Below, in pieces: positions 10,780-21,890 of a stretch of DNA of 64,000 bases. The stretch is taken from positions 62,689 through 126,688 of the forward strand of contig VXAU01002079.1 in assembly GCA_013399695.1 (NCBI GenBank), given 5' to 3'. Positions within the stretch are counted from its first letter, which is position 1, and every line of letters starts with the position of its first letter. Position numbers and translations under genes: made by a program. The DNA comes from Formicarius rufipectus. Taxonomy: Eukaryota > Chordata > Aves > Passeriformes > Formicariidae. The notes beneath the pieces were generated by a model that worked only from the letters and a program-made list of their open reading frames with translations, did no database searches and had not been told where the DNA came from.

Positions 10780-11430
10780 TGGTGGGCACTGCCACAAAGG
10801 CTGGAAAGCACTCCAAGGTATTTGTCAGCCTCTTGGTTTGGAAGCAGAACTTCTCCTTCAAATAAAAGCAATTTGCTGGAGATCTGCTGGCACTGCCGAT
10901 GTTCACCTCGAGCGCCTTCGCTCACGAAATGCCACCGTGCTCCATGAGTTCTGGGCACTAATGAAAGCACAGGAGCAGTGACCAGACCTACTGTCAAAGA
11001 CCCTTTCAGAGCTGTACCTGGAACTGCCTTTTAAACAGCACCTCTCTAATCCTTCAGTGCCAAAATGCTTTATCCTCTTGTGGGAATTATACATATTTCC
11101 CAGTTCAAAGAGGTATAAAATATAAATGTACTTCTGTACAATTCAGCATTAAGAAGAGTAAATAGTGTACAGTGCCTTTTCATCTCTAGATTTCAAGTTG
11201 CTTAAGCATTTAGAGACTACAGTTGGCATTTCTTGCTGTGCTGCTTCTTGGTCTAATGCTATTATTGAAAATACTTTTATCCTGGGCCTTGGCTGGGGTA
11301 ATTCCTTTGAAAAATCTTATTCCACACTTACGCCAGCAATTCTTCACTGTTTCCCCCCTTTTAAAACAGATAATTCATTAAGACTATCATATGCAGTTTT
11401 AATATACTTAAAGTTTCATGTTTAACAGAG
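10780..11430. promoter_or_regulatory. AT-rich repeat-free block, candidate conserved non-coding element
   Basis: Unique sequence, AT-rich from 11020 onward, with TATA-like strings (GTATAAAATATAAATG at 11112-11127), TAAT cores and no transposon. The minus-strand frame 10903-11094 has no family match. The composition resembles conserved intergenic elements, but without another species this is a weak call. Confidence 0.3.
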
Positions 11431-13270
11431 TGTTCCAGTTTGGGGTCTGGCAGACAGAAGCACTGGATTTCTGGTGGAGAAGGGAAACATTTTGAAATAA
11501 TGAAAGTAACGCAGCTGAGCTTCCCCCTGTGAGGACCAAGGAGCAGCCATGCCCCTCAGGAGAGGCCCTGGAAGGAACCTCCTTCCACCACAGGACCCTC
11601 TCCTGGGTGTTTCAGTGCAAACATCCACTGCCCTCCCAAGGCACCCCAAAGCTAGGAAGATTGGATCTTCAAGGACTTGAAGAAAGACAAGCAGGGGAGC
11701 AACATCTCTTATCAGCCACGCTCTCAGGAACTCAGACCACGTTGGTGTCCTCGTGAGCACAACCAGAAGGTGATAGATGGACTCCTCCTGCCCTCCATCC
11801 ATAGACCAAGTGACTTGCATGGGCCTTTCATTAGCCAACTCCTTTCTCCTGGCCTGTGTGCCCAAACCACTGCCCTCCCAGCTCCTCTACCCAGAGAGAG
11901 CCTGAGGGTTTTTCTTTTGACTTCCACCCCCATCCTTCCTGGCCAGAGGACAAGCCTCACCCAAAACAGGCTCCAAGACAGGTAGTACAGGGTGTCAGGG
12001 AGTGTTGCTTGATTAGAGGAAAAGATGAAAAACTGAGATGAAACCTCATTTCTTTCTGTGCCTTGTTAGTAGAAATCTTTTGGGGATGAGGAAAAATCAG
12101 AGCTTTAAGGCTCCTCTGTAAGAAAGAGAGAATTTAGAGCAGAAAATAACTTTTCCTTGTAATTTGGCAGGTCATACTTTAAAGTAAAAGGGTGCTCAAT
12201 CAAGTCATAATAACAAAATGATTTGTGGGCCATCTAATGCCCTGCCTAGTGCAGGGAAAGCACTGCTTTGGTGAAGAACAGCCCGAGGAGGAGGAGCAAA
12301 GGCTGTTTCTGGGAAGAGAATGAAGTGACTGATTCTCTTTTTGAGAAAGTCAGGGGAGGAGGTGGTTGCAAGCATCACTCTTCCACTGGAAGATGCCACA
12401 ATGCCACAGTGAAGACAAATCATGGCATTTGCCCTCGTTTTCACCCCATCATCTTCCTCAGGGAGGTAGAAGAAGAATTTTGCATGTCAGGGCTGCAGCA
12501 GGGGAGATTTGCAAGAGCTTTCAGTGCTGTTACTGCCCCGTTCTCTCCTTGCCCTGCCCCTTTGGGAGGTTCCTGCTCCTGTGGCAAAGACTGAGCCCTG
12601 CAGAGAGCCTGGCACAGAGCTCCCCTCCCTCCCTCTCCCCTCACCGTGGAGCTGCAGGGGAGGGTGGGCAGGGGGGAGCACAGATGGAAGGGGAAGTGGA
12701 GGTGCAGTAACATCTCCAGCCTCCTTTGCCAGAGTTCACCTGCCAGACCCCTTAGTCACACAGGAGGTCAGTGGGATCCATCTGCACTGCTGGGTCGTTG
12801 CCTCCAGCAAGCCCAAGACCTGCTGTTCCAGTGAGGGAGCATCAGAGGGATCCCAACCCGCTCCTGATTTTGTAGCTTCCAGTTTGCTGACACTGGAAAG
12901 GCATCAGAGAAGATAGGAGGATACTTATGCAAAGACATCTATCAATGGGGAGGCCCATCTTCAAAGCTTTGATTTTACCAGGTGCTGGCACCCCATCTGA
13001 GAGCTGTTCTTGCTTGGGGGGATTCCATCTCAAAGTCTTCACATCACAGGAAGGGGAGCCCTGCTTTGAAGAGTCTCACCAGCAATGGGCCAAACCTCCT
13101 ATTTGCATTTCATTTTTGGCTGCGTGAAGCCTCCTCGTTGGCACCAAACAAACATTTTGCAACCCTTTTAAAAGCAACGAGGCGCAGTGTTTGCTGACAC
13201 AGCTCAACACCAGGACTTGTGCATCCAACTGAGAAAGTCACCAGCAGCTTAGGCAGGTGTGGATGAGCGA
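11431..13270. other. Single-copy non-coding sequence
   Basis: No gene, RNA or transposon recognised. Several overlapping frames of 70-150 codons occur on both strands (for example 11422-11865 minus and 12509-12916 plus), without domains. 12640-12710 is G-rich on the plus strand. Confidence 0.5.
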
Positions 13271-16200
13271 ATTAGAGCTAGAACAAAGTGGTGGTGCACT
13301 TGGAGTATGCCCATCAAGTTGCAACAAGCTAAAGTTAATGTTAAATTAAGGGATGTACTTCCAGCGCTCGCACTTGGCAGCTGCTTTGATTCCTGAAGTG
13401 AAACCATGAAGAGAATTTGAGGTTGAGTTTATTTTAAGGCTGTCTTGTTTGAGTTGCTTTGCTGATGGTCCTGGGAATCTGTGTCACATTGGACTCCAGC
13501 AGCATTTCTGCTGGATCCTCAGCACTGCCAGTGGGGCCTGCCTGGTCAGGGACCTGCGTCTTCCAAGACTTCAGAAGTACAAAAGGCATCGCCAAAGGCC
13601 ACTCAAACTTGTTTTTAACTTCAATTTTATCCAACTCTGAGTTTCTTTAATTTCCTAAAGGTTCTTAGAATATAGGGCAGCACTGCCATAATCAAAGCAG
13701 CCAAGTCTCCTGGCTCACACACCGTCTTTGACCTTTCCGTGGTTCATTTTCCCTCTGCCACTCTTACTTTTCAGCAGAAATGCAGAGCTTCACCCTCTAG
13801 TGTCTGAGGAGGAGTTTGGAAGGCATTTAAGAAATGAAGGTCATTAGACATTACCTTTCCTGTTGCAAGCCCTTGCATGATGCACAAGGATTATTATGCC
13901 CTTGCCCTTTGGTGTAAACAAACCTTGGAGCCCTTCTCTGCCGTGCTTGTAACCAGAACAAAGCCCTCTGCCTCGTTAAACCTCCAACATAAGAGAAAAG
14001 GAAGGCCTCTTTACCATGCATAACACAAGAAAGGTTCCTGAATAATCCAAGACAAAAGGTCTGTGCTGGGAAAGTACAGAGGTGGGACTGCTGGTTTCCC
14101 TTTTATGAGGATCCCCACAGTCCCCAGTTCCCCATTCTGCTGGCACAAGGAACCTGGAGCTGCTGGTCCTCCCTGCTCTGTCCACGGAGGACTTCAAGAA
14201 GATGCAACAAATCTTACGTCATGTTCACAAGGACTTTGTGTGGTGGGTGATCTCAGTGCCTGGGGACAGGCTGACAAAAAAGAGGGTTCCCAGGGAGGCA
14301 GAGCTTTACACTGGGCCCTTTGAACTGCGTGTGACTTGGGTTCTGCAGCAGAACAGATTCTTTGGTTGGGCTGAGCTCGAAGCCAAGGACCTGGTTCAGG
14401 TCAGCATACCCACTGAGGGGCTGAAAGCCAGCTCAGCTTCCCGTGGAGAAGCCAATGCCAGAGCATGGCTGCTGTGCCAGCAGAACTTCAGGAACTTTCC
14501 ACCCTAGTGGCCACCTCACCACCCCTTCACGAACACTGCACCATAGTGGTGAACAAAGAGAACCAAAACAGCTCTTTTTGCCCTGTTCCACATCTTTCAG
14601 GCATTCCCCTTGACCCTCCAAGCACAGTTTGGCTGCATGAGAGTGTGCAGGAGCCCCCTGCCTCCCCACGGGGGTGGGTGTGGGACGGGGCTGCTGGTGG
14701 GATGTGTGTGACAGGCGGGTTGCAGAGCGTGCTGCTCTCCCACCACAGCGTGGCAATCAAAGCCCTGCACTCAACAGCCCCGTGCTCGGCTGGGGTGGCA
14801 CCTGGTGGCTCTCAAAGGGCAGGTCTCCTGCTCTTTGTTTAAATGCTGACCCATTTGTTGACTCAGAGGCACCCAGTCCTTCCCAGCAGCAGCAGTGAAA
14901 TCGTGTATCACTCTAATGAGCGTCCCTTCAATAACCATTGCCCTGATTTTTGATACCTGGAGAGAAGATGCACCAGCTAGGGAAGAATTTATCAAAAACA
15001 CGCCACTGACTAGACATCAGAGGGAACCTCAAAGGGACAGTGAACTAGAACAAAGAACAAAAACATTTACAGAAGTGCTACGCTGAAAAAAAGGGAAAGG
15101 GAAAAACTGCACTAACAACAGTAACAAGGTCAGCTATAAAACCAGAATTAAAAGGCACTGCTGGGGAAAAGACGACGACTCAAAAAAGCACCAAGAACTA
15201 AGAGCACAGCTTGCCAATCAGACCTACACAGAGTCCCCTTGATATCTCCCCACTAACAGCCTCTCCTGCAGGACGAGGAAAAAGTTTAAGCGACGGGCTC
15301 TGTGAAGGTGGGCTGGAAGCAGGAGAGCGGCATTGCCAGCTTTTAACCCAGATCCTCAGGTTCCCCATCCTTGGGGTGGCCGGGGGGCGTGGGGGCTCGG
15401 TCAGTAGGGCTGTGCAGTGGCCACGAGTGGGAAGTGCCCTCCAGCAAATTCCAGTGAGGGGCAGTTCCACAGTGGGGATGACTGTTAGTGGAGGTTTGGC
15501 TCCTGAATGGACTGCCTGGTGCCCTGAGCACAGGCTGCCTTTGGCACTCCTGTCACTCACAGCCCGGGAGAGGCACTGCTGTACATCTGCACAGATGAAG
15601 GGCCAGCCCTGAGCTCTGCTGAAGTGCAGCTAAAATTAGGGTAGGTTGAAAAAAAAGAAAGCATTTGTCACAGAAATGGAAGTGTTCTACTTCATAGAAA
15701 AGAATTTCTTCTTATTTCTTTTGTTTTGTTTTGTTTTAAATTTCAGCCCATAGGAATGTGAAAGTTTTCAGCATTCCAGCAAAATACCCAAGGGCTTTTC
15801 TACAGCAGCTCTCTTTGCCTCCTGTGCAGATGCCCTCATGCCACCTTCTGTACATCCATCCAAAGGGAGAGCATTTCCCTCCCACCCCTGGTTGTGATAT
15901 CCATACCACAGAGAAGCTGTTTCCCCATGGGGCACTCCCAAGTATGCCACGTAGGAAAAACCCGTGGAAGAAAATCAGCTGGAGATCTTTATCCTGAATT
16001 GTCCTGTTCCCTCATTGCTGCAGGAGTCAAAAGTGATTCACAGCCAACACTGGTACCAAATGGCAAATATTGGGGCACAGGTAACAGAGAAACTTTCAGA
16101 GCCAAACCAGCTTCACAGCCTGGACCTGCACTCTGGGCTCCTGATTTCTGCCTACAAAACCTCCAAGAAATCTGAGAGAACTTCCTCCAGAATAAAAGGC

Positions 16201-16779
16201 TGTTCTATCTTCCAAACCCCAATGTGACCTCATGACAAGCACGTCACATCTGGGTTGGAGCTCTGCTGGAACAGGGGTGAGCAGATGGAGGGTTGAGGTG
16301 CCCCAGGGCACCTCCCTGACCACTGCACTCTCCATCTCCCACCAGCCAGTGATGTGCCCACCAGCTGGGCAGGTTTTCGGTGTGACCCAAGGAGTCCCAA
16401 ATGGCAGGAGATGTCTACACTTAGGCCACTGAACAGCTCATGAGATACCAGAGAGCTTGGAGTCCCTTCTGCAGAGATATTCACCTCGCATAACCAAGGG
16501 AGCTGGTTACCCTACCTGTGGACAGGTGCCTCTGGAGCACAATGAGAGCAGAAGACAACCTTTGCTGCTCCTAAAAGAGCCCCTCTCTCACCAGGAGCAG
16601 TGCAGAGAGCTCTGAACACCAACACCAAGCATCAGGCATTGTGTAATCGTATGCCTCCCACCAATATTTCTCCAAAATCAGGATGACTCCTGTGGGCTGG
16701 GCACTAATATTCCATTTTTAAAGCAGGTCCTGCATGCTTTTTTCCCAGTCCCTTCCCTGTGAAGCTGTGCTTGTTAGTG
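13271..16779. other. Single-copy non-coding sequence
   Basis: Nothing firmly recognised. 13310-13400 contains a short AT-rich patch (AAAGTTAATGTTAAATTAAGG) next to CpGs. 14202-14507 is an open 101-codon plus frame with no identifiable domain. 15717-15736 is a TTTTG microsatellite-like run. No CR1 or SINE was seen. Confidence 0.5.
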
Positions 16780-17160
16780 AAAGTGAAGAGACTTTTGATT
16801 TCTAAAGCCAGTGTTAGAATGAGCATTTCCCCGTGAGAGCACCTGGTTCTCGTGTTTACTCATTAAACACGAGAATACAGAGGCTTGAAGAACGATTGTT
16901 CCCAACATCATTACTTCTGAACCCGACATTAAAGGGAAGCAAAAGACAACAGCACAGCAGTTCTTTGTTTTACCACCACTCTTCCTAAAAAAAAAACCCA
17001 AAACAACCTTTAATGAGACGCATTTGAAGTCTAACACGGGGCCGTTCTCCTCGATTGTAATTGATAAATCTCCCAAATTGGTGTGGGGAAAGCATTGCGT
17101 AATAATGCCTTGTTCCTTTTGAGGAAATAAATAAAACAGGAAAAAAACGTGATTGCCAAC
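16780..17160. promoter_or_regulatory. Candidate conserved non-coding element with perfect hairpin
   Basis: Repeat-free block with a strong inverted repeat at 16847-16875: TTCTCGTGTTTA, loop CTCAT, TAAACACGAGAA (12 bp perfect). It can extend by three more pairs (CTG 16842-16844 with CAG 16878-16880) across a 1x2 internal loop. Each arm carries a forkhead-like core (TGTTTAC / TAAACA). Further on are CCTTTAATGAGACGC, GATTGTAATTGATAAATC and GCGTAATAATGCC, which are homeodomain-like cores. The hairpin and motifs are seen directly; regulatory function is inferred. Confidence 0.35.
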
Positions 17161-17184
17161 GCATGAACTGTGGCACTGCCCCAG

Positions 17185-17373
17185 CTCCTGGGCGGGGGGG
17201 GGGGAATCAGGGACCCCCTGGCATGATGGGGGAGAGGGTCATTGTGTCAGCTCCTGGGCAGGGAGGGTGTTCAGGGACCCCCTGGCATGGTGGGGGACAG
17301 GGTCACTGCTCCTGGGCAGGGAGGGTGTTCAGGGACCCCCTGGCACGGTGGGAGATGGGATATCACTGTGAGT
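17185..17373. repeat. Imperfect tandem repeat, three copies of about 58-66 bp
   Basis: Copies begin with CTCCTGGGC at 17185, 17251 and 17309. Each continues through a G-run, TCAGGGACCCCCTGGCA, and a TGGTGGGGGA-like segment. The first copy carries an 11-base G homopolymer (17194-17204) and the third copy is missing about 8 bases. The two overlapping plus-strand frames here are repeat artefacts. Confidence 0.9.
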
Positions 17374-17989
17374 TAGACTTGGGGATTTCCCTGCATCCCA
17401 GCCCCTGGGTGCTCCACTCCCTGCACTCCCACTCACAGTCATTCCCAAGCTTTCTGATGAATCCACGCTGCACTCTCACCAAATGTCATCTCCAGCACAT
17501 CTTGGTTGGGGCAGTTCCCCATCCCGGCCTGTGTTTGGGGTTTATAGCCCTGATCCTGCCCTGGGGAAAGCCCTGAAGGCACAGACACCCCCCAAAGCCC
17601 AGAACAGCTGCCAGAGAATGGCTTTCAGGTCCTCGTGTTTGGGGCTCTCCATGAGGCAGCAGAGACACGCTGGCCTCGGCAGCTCCACCACCTCCCTCTC
17701 CTTTCCCTAGAGCATAATTCTTGCTCCAGCTGTTTTAGAGAGAGACAAAACTTAGTGCAAAGGTGCCTCAAGACACGTCAAACTTGGGAGTTTCTCATGA
17801 GACACAAAGGCTTGCCCTGACCTTCCAGCAACTGGTTTTACTGAGCAGCCTCATCCCTGGGCTTGACCATATCCAGTGTCTCCTGGGAATGACTCTCTTC
17901 TTCCCTGCACAGTGTGGAAAGTTCACTCTCTGCCTCAGTCATTAATCATTTGGAAATTCTCAGCCTAACCCACAGATAAAACTTTCTTG
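17374..17989. other. Single-copy non-coding sequence
   Basis: Average-composition sequence with no recognisable gene or repeat. Confidence 0.55.
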
Positions 17990-18600
17990 CAGCCCTAAAT
18001 TCGTTCAAGTTCCAGATTTCTGATTCTCAGATAAAGCTGTCAAATATATATTCAAGTATCTATATTCATGCCTTCTAGACCTTTTCCTTTTCTTGCTTTT
18101 TTAACCATTGCTTTGAACAACAACATGAAAACTTAATGCTTTTAGAAGACTTCAAGCCAATTCTCTCCTTCCTAATTTTGTAAAACGTTATCATAAACGT
18201 TTTATGATGTTTAAAAAAAAATAAATCTTTCCTTAAAGTAACAATTTGAATTTTTCATGCACAATGAAGACCTTTATCTTATTCACAGCTGTCATTTTCT
18301 GTTTAGCATCACAACACAATACTAATAAAAAAATGCATTTGAATTGCCTTAAGCAGTTTTGCCCATTTTAATGTATGGTACAGCTTTGTTCCTGTTATTC
18401 CTCTCCATGGAGCATCCTTAAATCTTTGTTCTCCAAGAACATCCTTTATTGGTTTTCTGAGAGGGCAGGTTACCTACAGAGCATGCCTTCCCTACAAAAA
18501 AAAAAGAAACAAAACAAAAGGTGGCTTTTTGATTCTAATAGTGTGTGGGAAAATTCTAGCAAAGACAACCATCAGCAAATTATCATAGTTCTCTGAATTC
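17990..18600. other. AT-rich single-copy block
   Basis: AT-rich and stop-dense, with no transposon. It contains a perfect 8-bp inverted repeat, ATCATAAA-CGT-TTTATGAT, at 18190-18208 whose arms resemble posterior-HOX/CDX-type TTTATGA cores. A short A-run at 18495-18505 is present. Possible conserved element; weak evidence. Confidence 0.3.
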
Positions 18601-20119
18601 TTACCATTCAGTTTGATCCTGACCCTGCAAACTCCAGCCTCATTAAGACCCAAGAGCAATTTTCAGCAACGTGGCATAAAATATTTCACTGCAAACCCAA
18701 AGACACAGTGTTGGCCTTGACCTGATGTTGGCAAAGCAAACCTTGGTTAATGTTCTTCCTCATTTGTTGGTCAGGAAGACTCTTTGTCTATGAATAAGGT
18801 TGAAAGGCCCTGAAAACTCGTAAATCAAGCCTAAGCTGCAGGTGGATTAATCCTGGAGTAACCTGGACATGGGGCAGGACATGGAAGCTGAGCACAGGGT
18901 GAGGAGCACACCTGGGAATGGCCCCAGGGATGGCAAATGCCCGGGACAGAGACTGTTCCCTGCAGTGCCAAAGAGAAGAAGCAGATCTGTTGCATCTCCC
19001 CACCGAACAGCTTTGCAGGCTCTGGGCTCAAAAGTGCATCTCTTTCAAGTTCCCAGGCAGCAGATTTTCTCTCCAGCTTTTGCTTTTGAGAATTCTAGGA
19101 GCATCTTCCATTAAATACGAAGATGTTTAGCCTTTTAACCCTCTAAACGTGATACCACAGGCTCTAGTGATCTATTGTCAGTTAAATTCACCCTCTACAC
19201 TCGCTACTTCAGCCTCTCTCTTGTATTTCCTTCCCTGCTGCGTGCACTTATCCCTGCAATGAAAACATGCTTTTAAACTAACACGCACTATTAGTTATTT
19301 TTAGGTATCAAAGACATTCTTCTCAAGATCTTTCTTCATTAATTCACTAATTCACTTTTTTTTTTGTCTTGATCCCATTTGCCCCATGTTCTTTATTGTC
19401 TCTTAACCCTGGTGCTCAAAAGGCGTCAGCACAGATTAACAAGGAGCCTGAGAGCTTCTGGAGAGCAGCATTTCATGTTCTCCTGCATCCTTTTAATCAG
19501 GTTTAAACTCTTGTGGCCTTCTGTTTAAGTTCAGTTTGAAAATAGCTAGCAAGCCTCAAATGAAAGACCAAATGAAACACATCAGTATCCCTTTTTTTTT
19601 TTTCTTATTTTGACACATATTCCAAATAAGCAGCAATGCAATAGAAGCCGGGGGGGGGGGGAAATCCACATTTTAATGAGAAAGTTTTGCCCTTTCTATT
19701 AGATCTGTAAATAGTTTTGCTTGAGTTGGTCAGTAAGAGAGAGGAATCATAATGGCACAGCAGAGAAAACCCTCCCATCTCTCCTCCTGAATGGTAAAAT
19801 AAATATTGAGGGCAAGAGATAAGTGCTGCAGAAGATGTGCCTTAGACCCTTGGAACAGACATCTCTGCAAATCCACAGCACCAGATCCCAAACCTCAAAC
19901 TCAAACGCTTCTCTGCTCAAACGCTTCTCCACTCTGGGGTTTTCAGTATTCAATCCCAGCAGTGCCTCTGAATTTGCAGCTTGAGCCCATCTCAAATCCA
20001 CCCCAGTCCTAAATAATACATTATTGTAAAAACTGTAACTCTATCCCCCACAGACTGCCTGCCCCACTAACAGCTTCTTATTCCCAATTGCTTTTCCCAT
20101 CCCAGAATGAGCAAAGGCT
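18601..20119. other. Single-copy non-coding sequence
   Basis: Nothing recognised as a gene. Homopolymers: T-runs near 19357 and 19593, and a 12-base G-run at 19650-19661. AT-rich patches lie at 19130-19400. Confidence 0.5.
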
Positions 20120-20232
20120 GAGCAGGCAGTTAAAGCAGGGGATTGTGAGCTGGGGGTCTGGGGTCTGATCCCTGCTCAGCTCCTCATATATTTTGGGAAA
20201 ACACTTTACTTTTCTGCCCTGAAAAATAAGGT
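20120..20232 (+). repeat. MIR-type SINE remnant (plus strand)
   Basis: AGGCAGTTAAAGCAGGGGA, TGAGCTGGGGGTCT, GGGTCTGATCCC (a decayed RNA polymerase III B-box), CTGCTCAGCTCC, then TTGGGAAAACACTTTACTTTTCTGCCC follow the order of the tRNA-like head and core of MIR. The A-box is degraded and the stem bases of a cloverleaf are not kept, so it is a SINE fossil rather than a tRNA gene. Confidence 0.75.
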
Positions 20233-21850
20233 GGCACTTCTTTATGCCAAGACTTAGTTCACAGAAGTTTGCAAATGGCTTTGAAGTCTGTAACCAAAAA
20301 GTATTATGAAAGGTCAGAATACAATTATCAAGTAGCTAATAGGCTCTTATTTTCTATTGCTGGGCCTAGCATAAGAAAAATAAGTTAAACTAAAACCTCA
20401 GAGAGCTCAGAAGACTCATGAGAAACCTGAACTGGCACAAGTCTTTTCCCTATGGATGCCCCAGCGATTGATTTGGATGGGCACAACCCTGAAATTGGTA
20501 TTTCCTTTGAGAGTTCCAGGATGTTTCCCAAGGCAGAGAGACTAAAAAGGCTGAAAATGATGCAAAGTGGCTTTGCCTTTAGGAAAGCAGCCAGCAATGG
20601 GAGAGCTGCAGAGTCTTGGGAAGAGAGGGCAATTTCAAAGGGAACTTCTGCCATTATCCCACTTTTTGAGCAAGTCCTTGGCAGAGATGGCAATGGATCT
20701 GACCAGAGAGACTGAAACAGCCTGTAACGAGGCAGGAGGCACTTGGGCAAGCCCAGGGTCCCTGTCAGTGCATGGAGCTGCCAAGGACACACCAGGACTG
20801 CAGGGAAAACGTGTCCTCAGAAAGCACCAGCAGCTTTCTTGAGTGTTGGAAGCCAGAAGGGTGACTCCCTCCTCAAGCCCAGGGGTTGGCACTTTGGGAA
20901 GTGCACAGGACTGTGCAGCTCTGCCATCCTCGCCCAAGCCGGTGTTCTTCAGTGCCCATATTATGCTTTCTGTTGATAGCCAAAATACAAAAAAGAGCAG
21001 AAAAAGCCAGTTTATGCTAAGCAGCAGATCCTTGTCACCCCACCTCTGCCAATCTCCAGATAAAAGGAGTCATTATTTCCAGACCCCTGCAGATGTCTGT
21101 CTGTCTTTTGTAATGAACTGGGGACCGCCGTGGCTCTGTTAATTGGAGCACCCACCGAGCCTGCTGCTGTTTGTGTCACACCAACGACTCCTCTTCCAGC
21201 AGGGTTGGTTTCCAGGCAGACAACTCCTGTCTGCACACATTTGGATCCAGGTGGCTCCAGGAAGCCAGACCAGGCTCCTCTGGGAGCACAATGCCTTCCA
21301 GAAACCTGCCCCTTGTCTCCTCCCGTGGCTGCAGGAGGAGTCTGGGGCAGACAAGGTGCCGTGTTGGCTTTATGGGAACCAGTGGGACTGGCCACCCAAG
21401 CACTCCAGCTTCTGCCTGGCTGCCACCTGCAGCAATAAGCTCCATCAGGTAATTAATCCCAGCCTTTACTACCTGCACTACTAGAACTGCTATGGAGAAG
21501 ACAGTTTTGTTACTTTTTAAAGAGCTTTCATGTGGTTGCTGGGGCTTGTGAAAAAAGCCCCCTCATCCCCCCATAGCTGTCTGAACAACCTGCTTTGTGT
21601 TTTTCTCCTCCCCCAACCCCCTTCCATGGCTTGCAGCCTTTCAAGTCATGTAATGTTTCGACAGGGCACTGGGAGAGCAGGGAAAGAACAGATTCGTCAC
21701 ACAGGTGTTTGAAAACCCAACAAAACTCTTCAGCAGCAGGATGAGGTTAGTTAGCTTTGTTTAGTTTGATTTCATTGTGGAATTTATTTACCAGGAAAAA
21801 AACTCCACTTAAATATGCCACACCTGCTTTTCCAGGGAGGGTGTTCCAGC
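20233..21850. other. Single-copy non-coding sequence
   Basis: No gene or repeat recognised. Overlapping frames on both strands, for example 20452-20715 plus (87 codons) and 21012-21395 minus (127 codons), lack any identifiable domain. Confidence 0.5.
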
Positions 21851-21890
21851 TTTTTTTTTTTTTTTGCCTTTTTTTTTTTTTTTTTTTTTT
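21851..21890. repeat. Paired T homopolymers
   Basis: A T15 run (21851-21865), the interruption GCC, then about T22 (21869-21890). No SINE or processed-pseudogene body is recognisable on either side, so it is listed as a simple repeat. Confidence 0.95.

Noticed and set aside
14202..14507. 101-codon plus frame that reads like a folded-protein fragment (many W, V, R)
   Set aside because: No family recognised, no splice sites identified, and another frame overlaps it. A TBLASTN search would settle it; a conserved hit would change this call.
20120..20232. tRNA gene
   Set aside because: The B-box-like sequence is decayed and no cloverleaf stems are kept. It fits a MIR SINE head.
21851..21890. Poly(A)-tail evidence for a processed pseudogene or SINE on the minus strand
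   Set aside because: No retro-copied body or target-site duplication recognisable beside the T-runs; treated as simple sequence.
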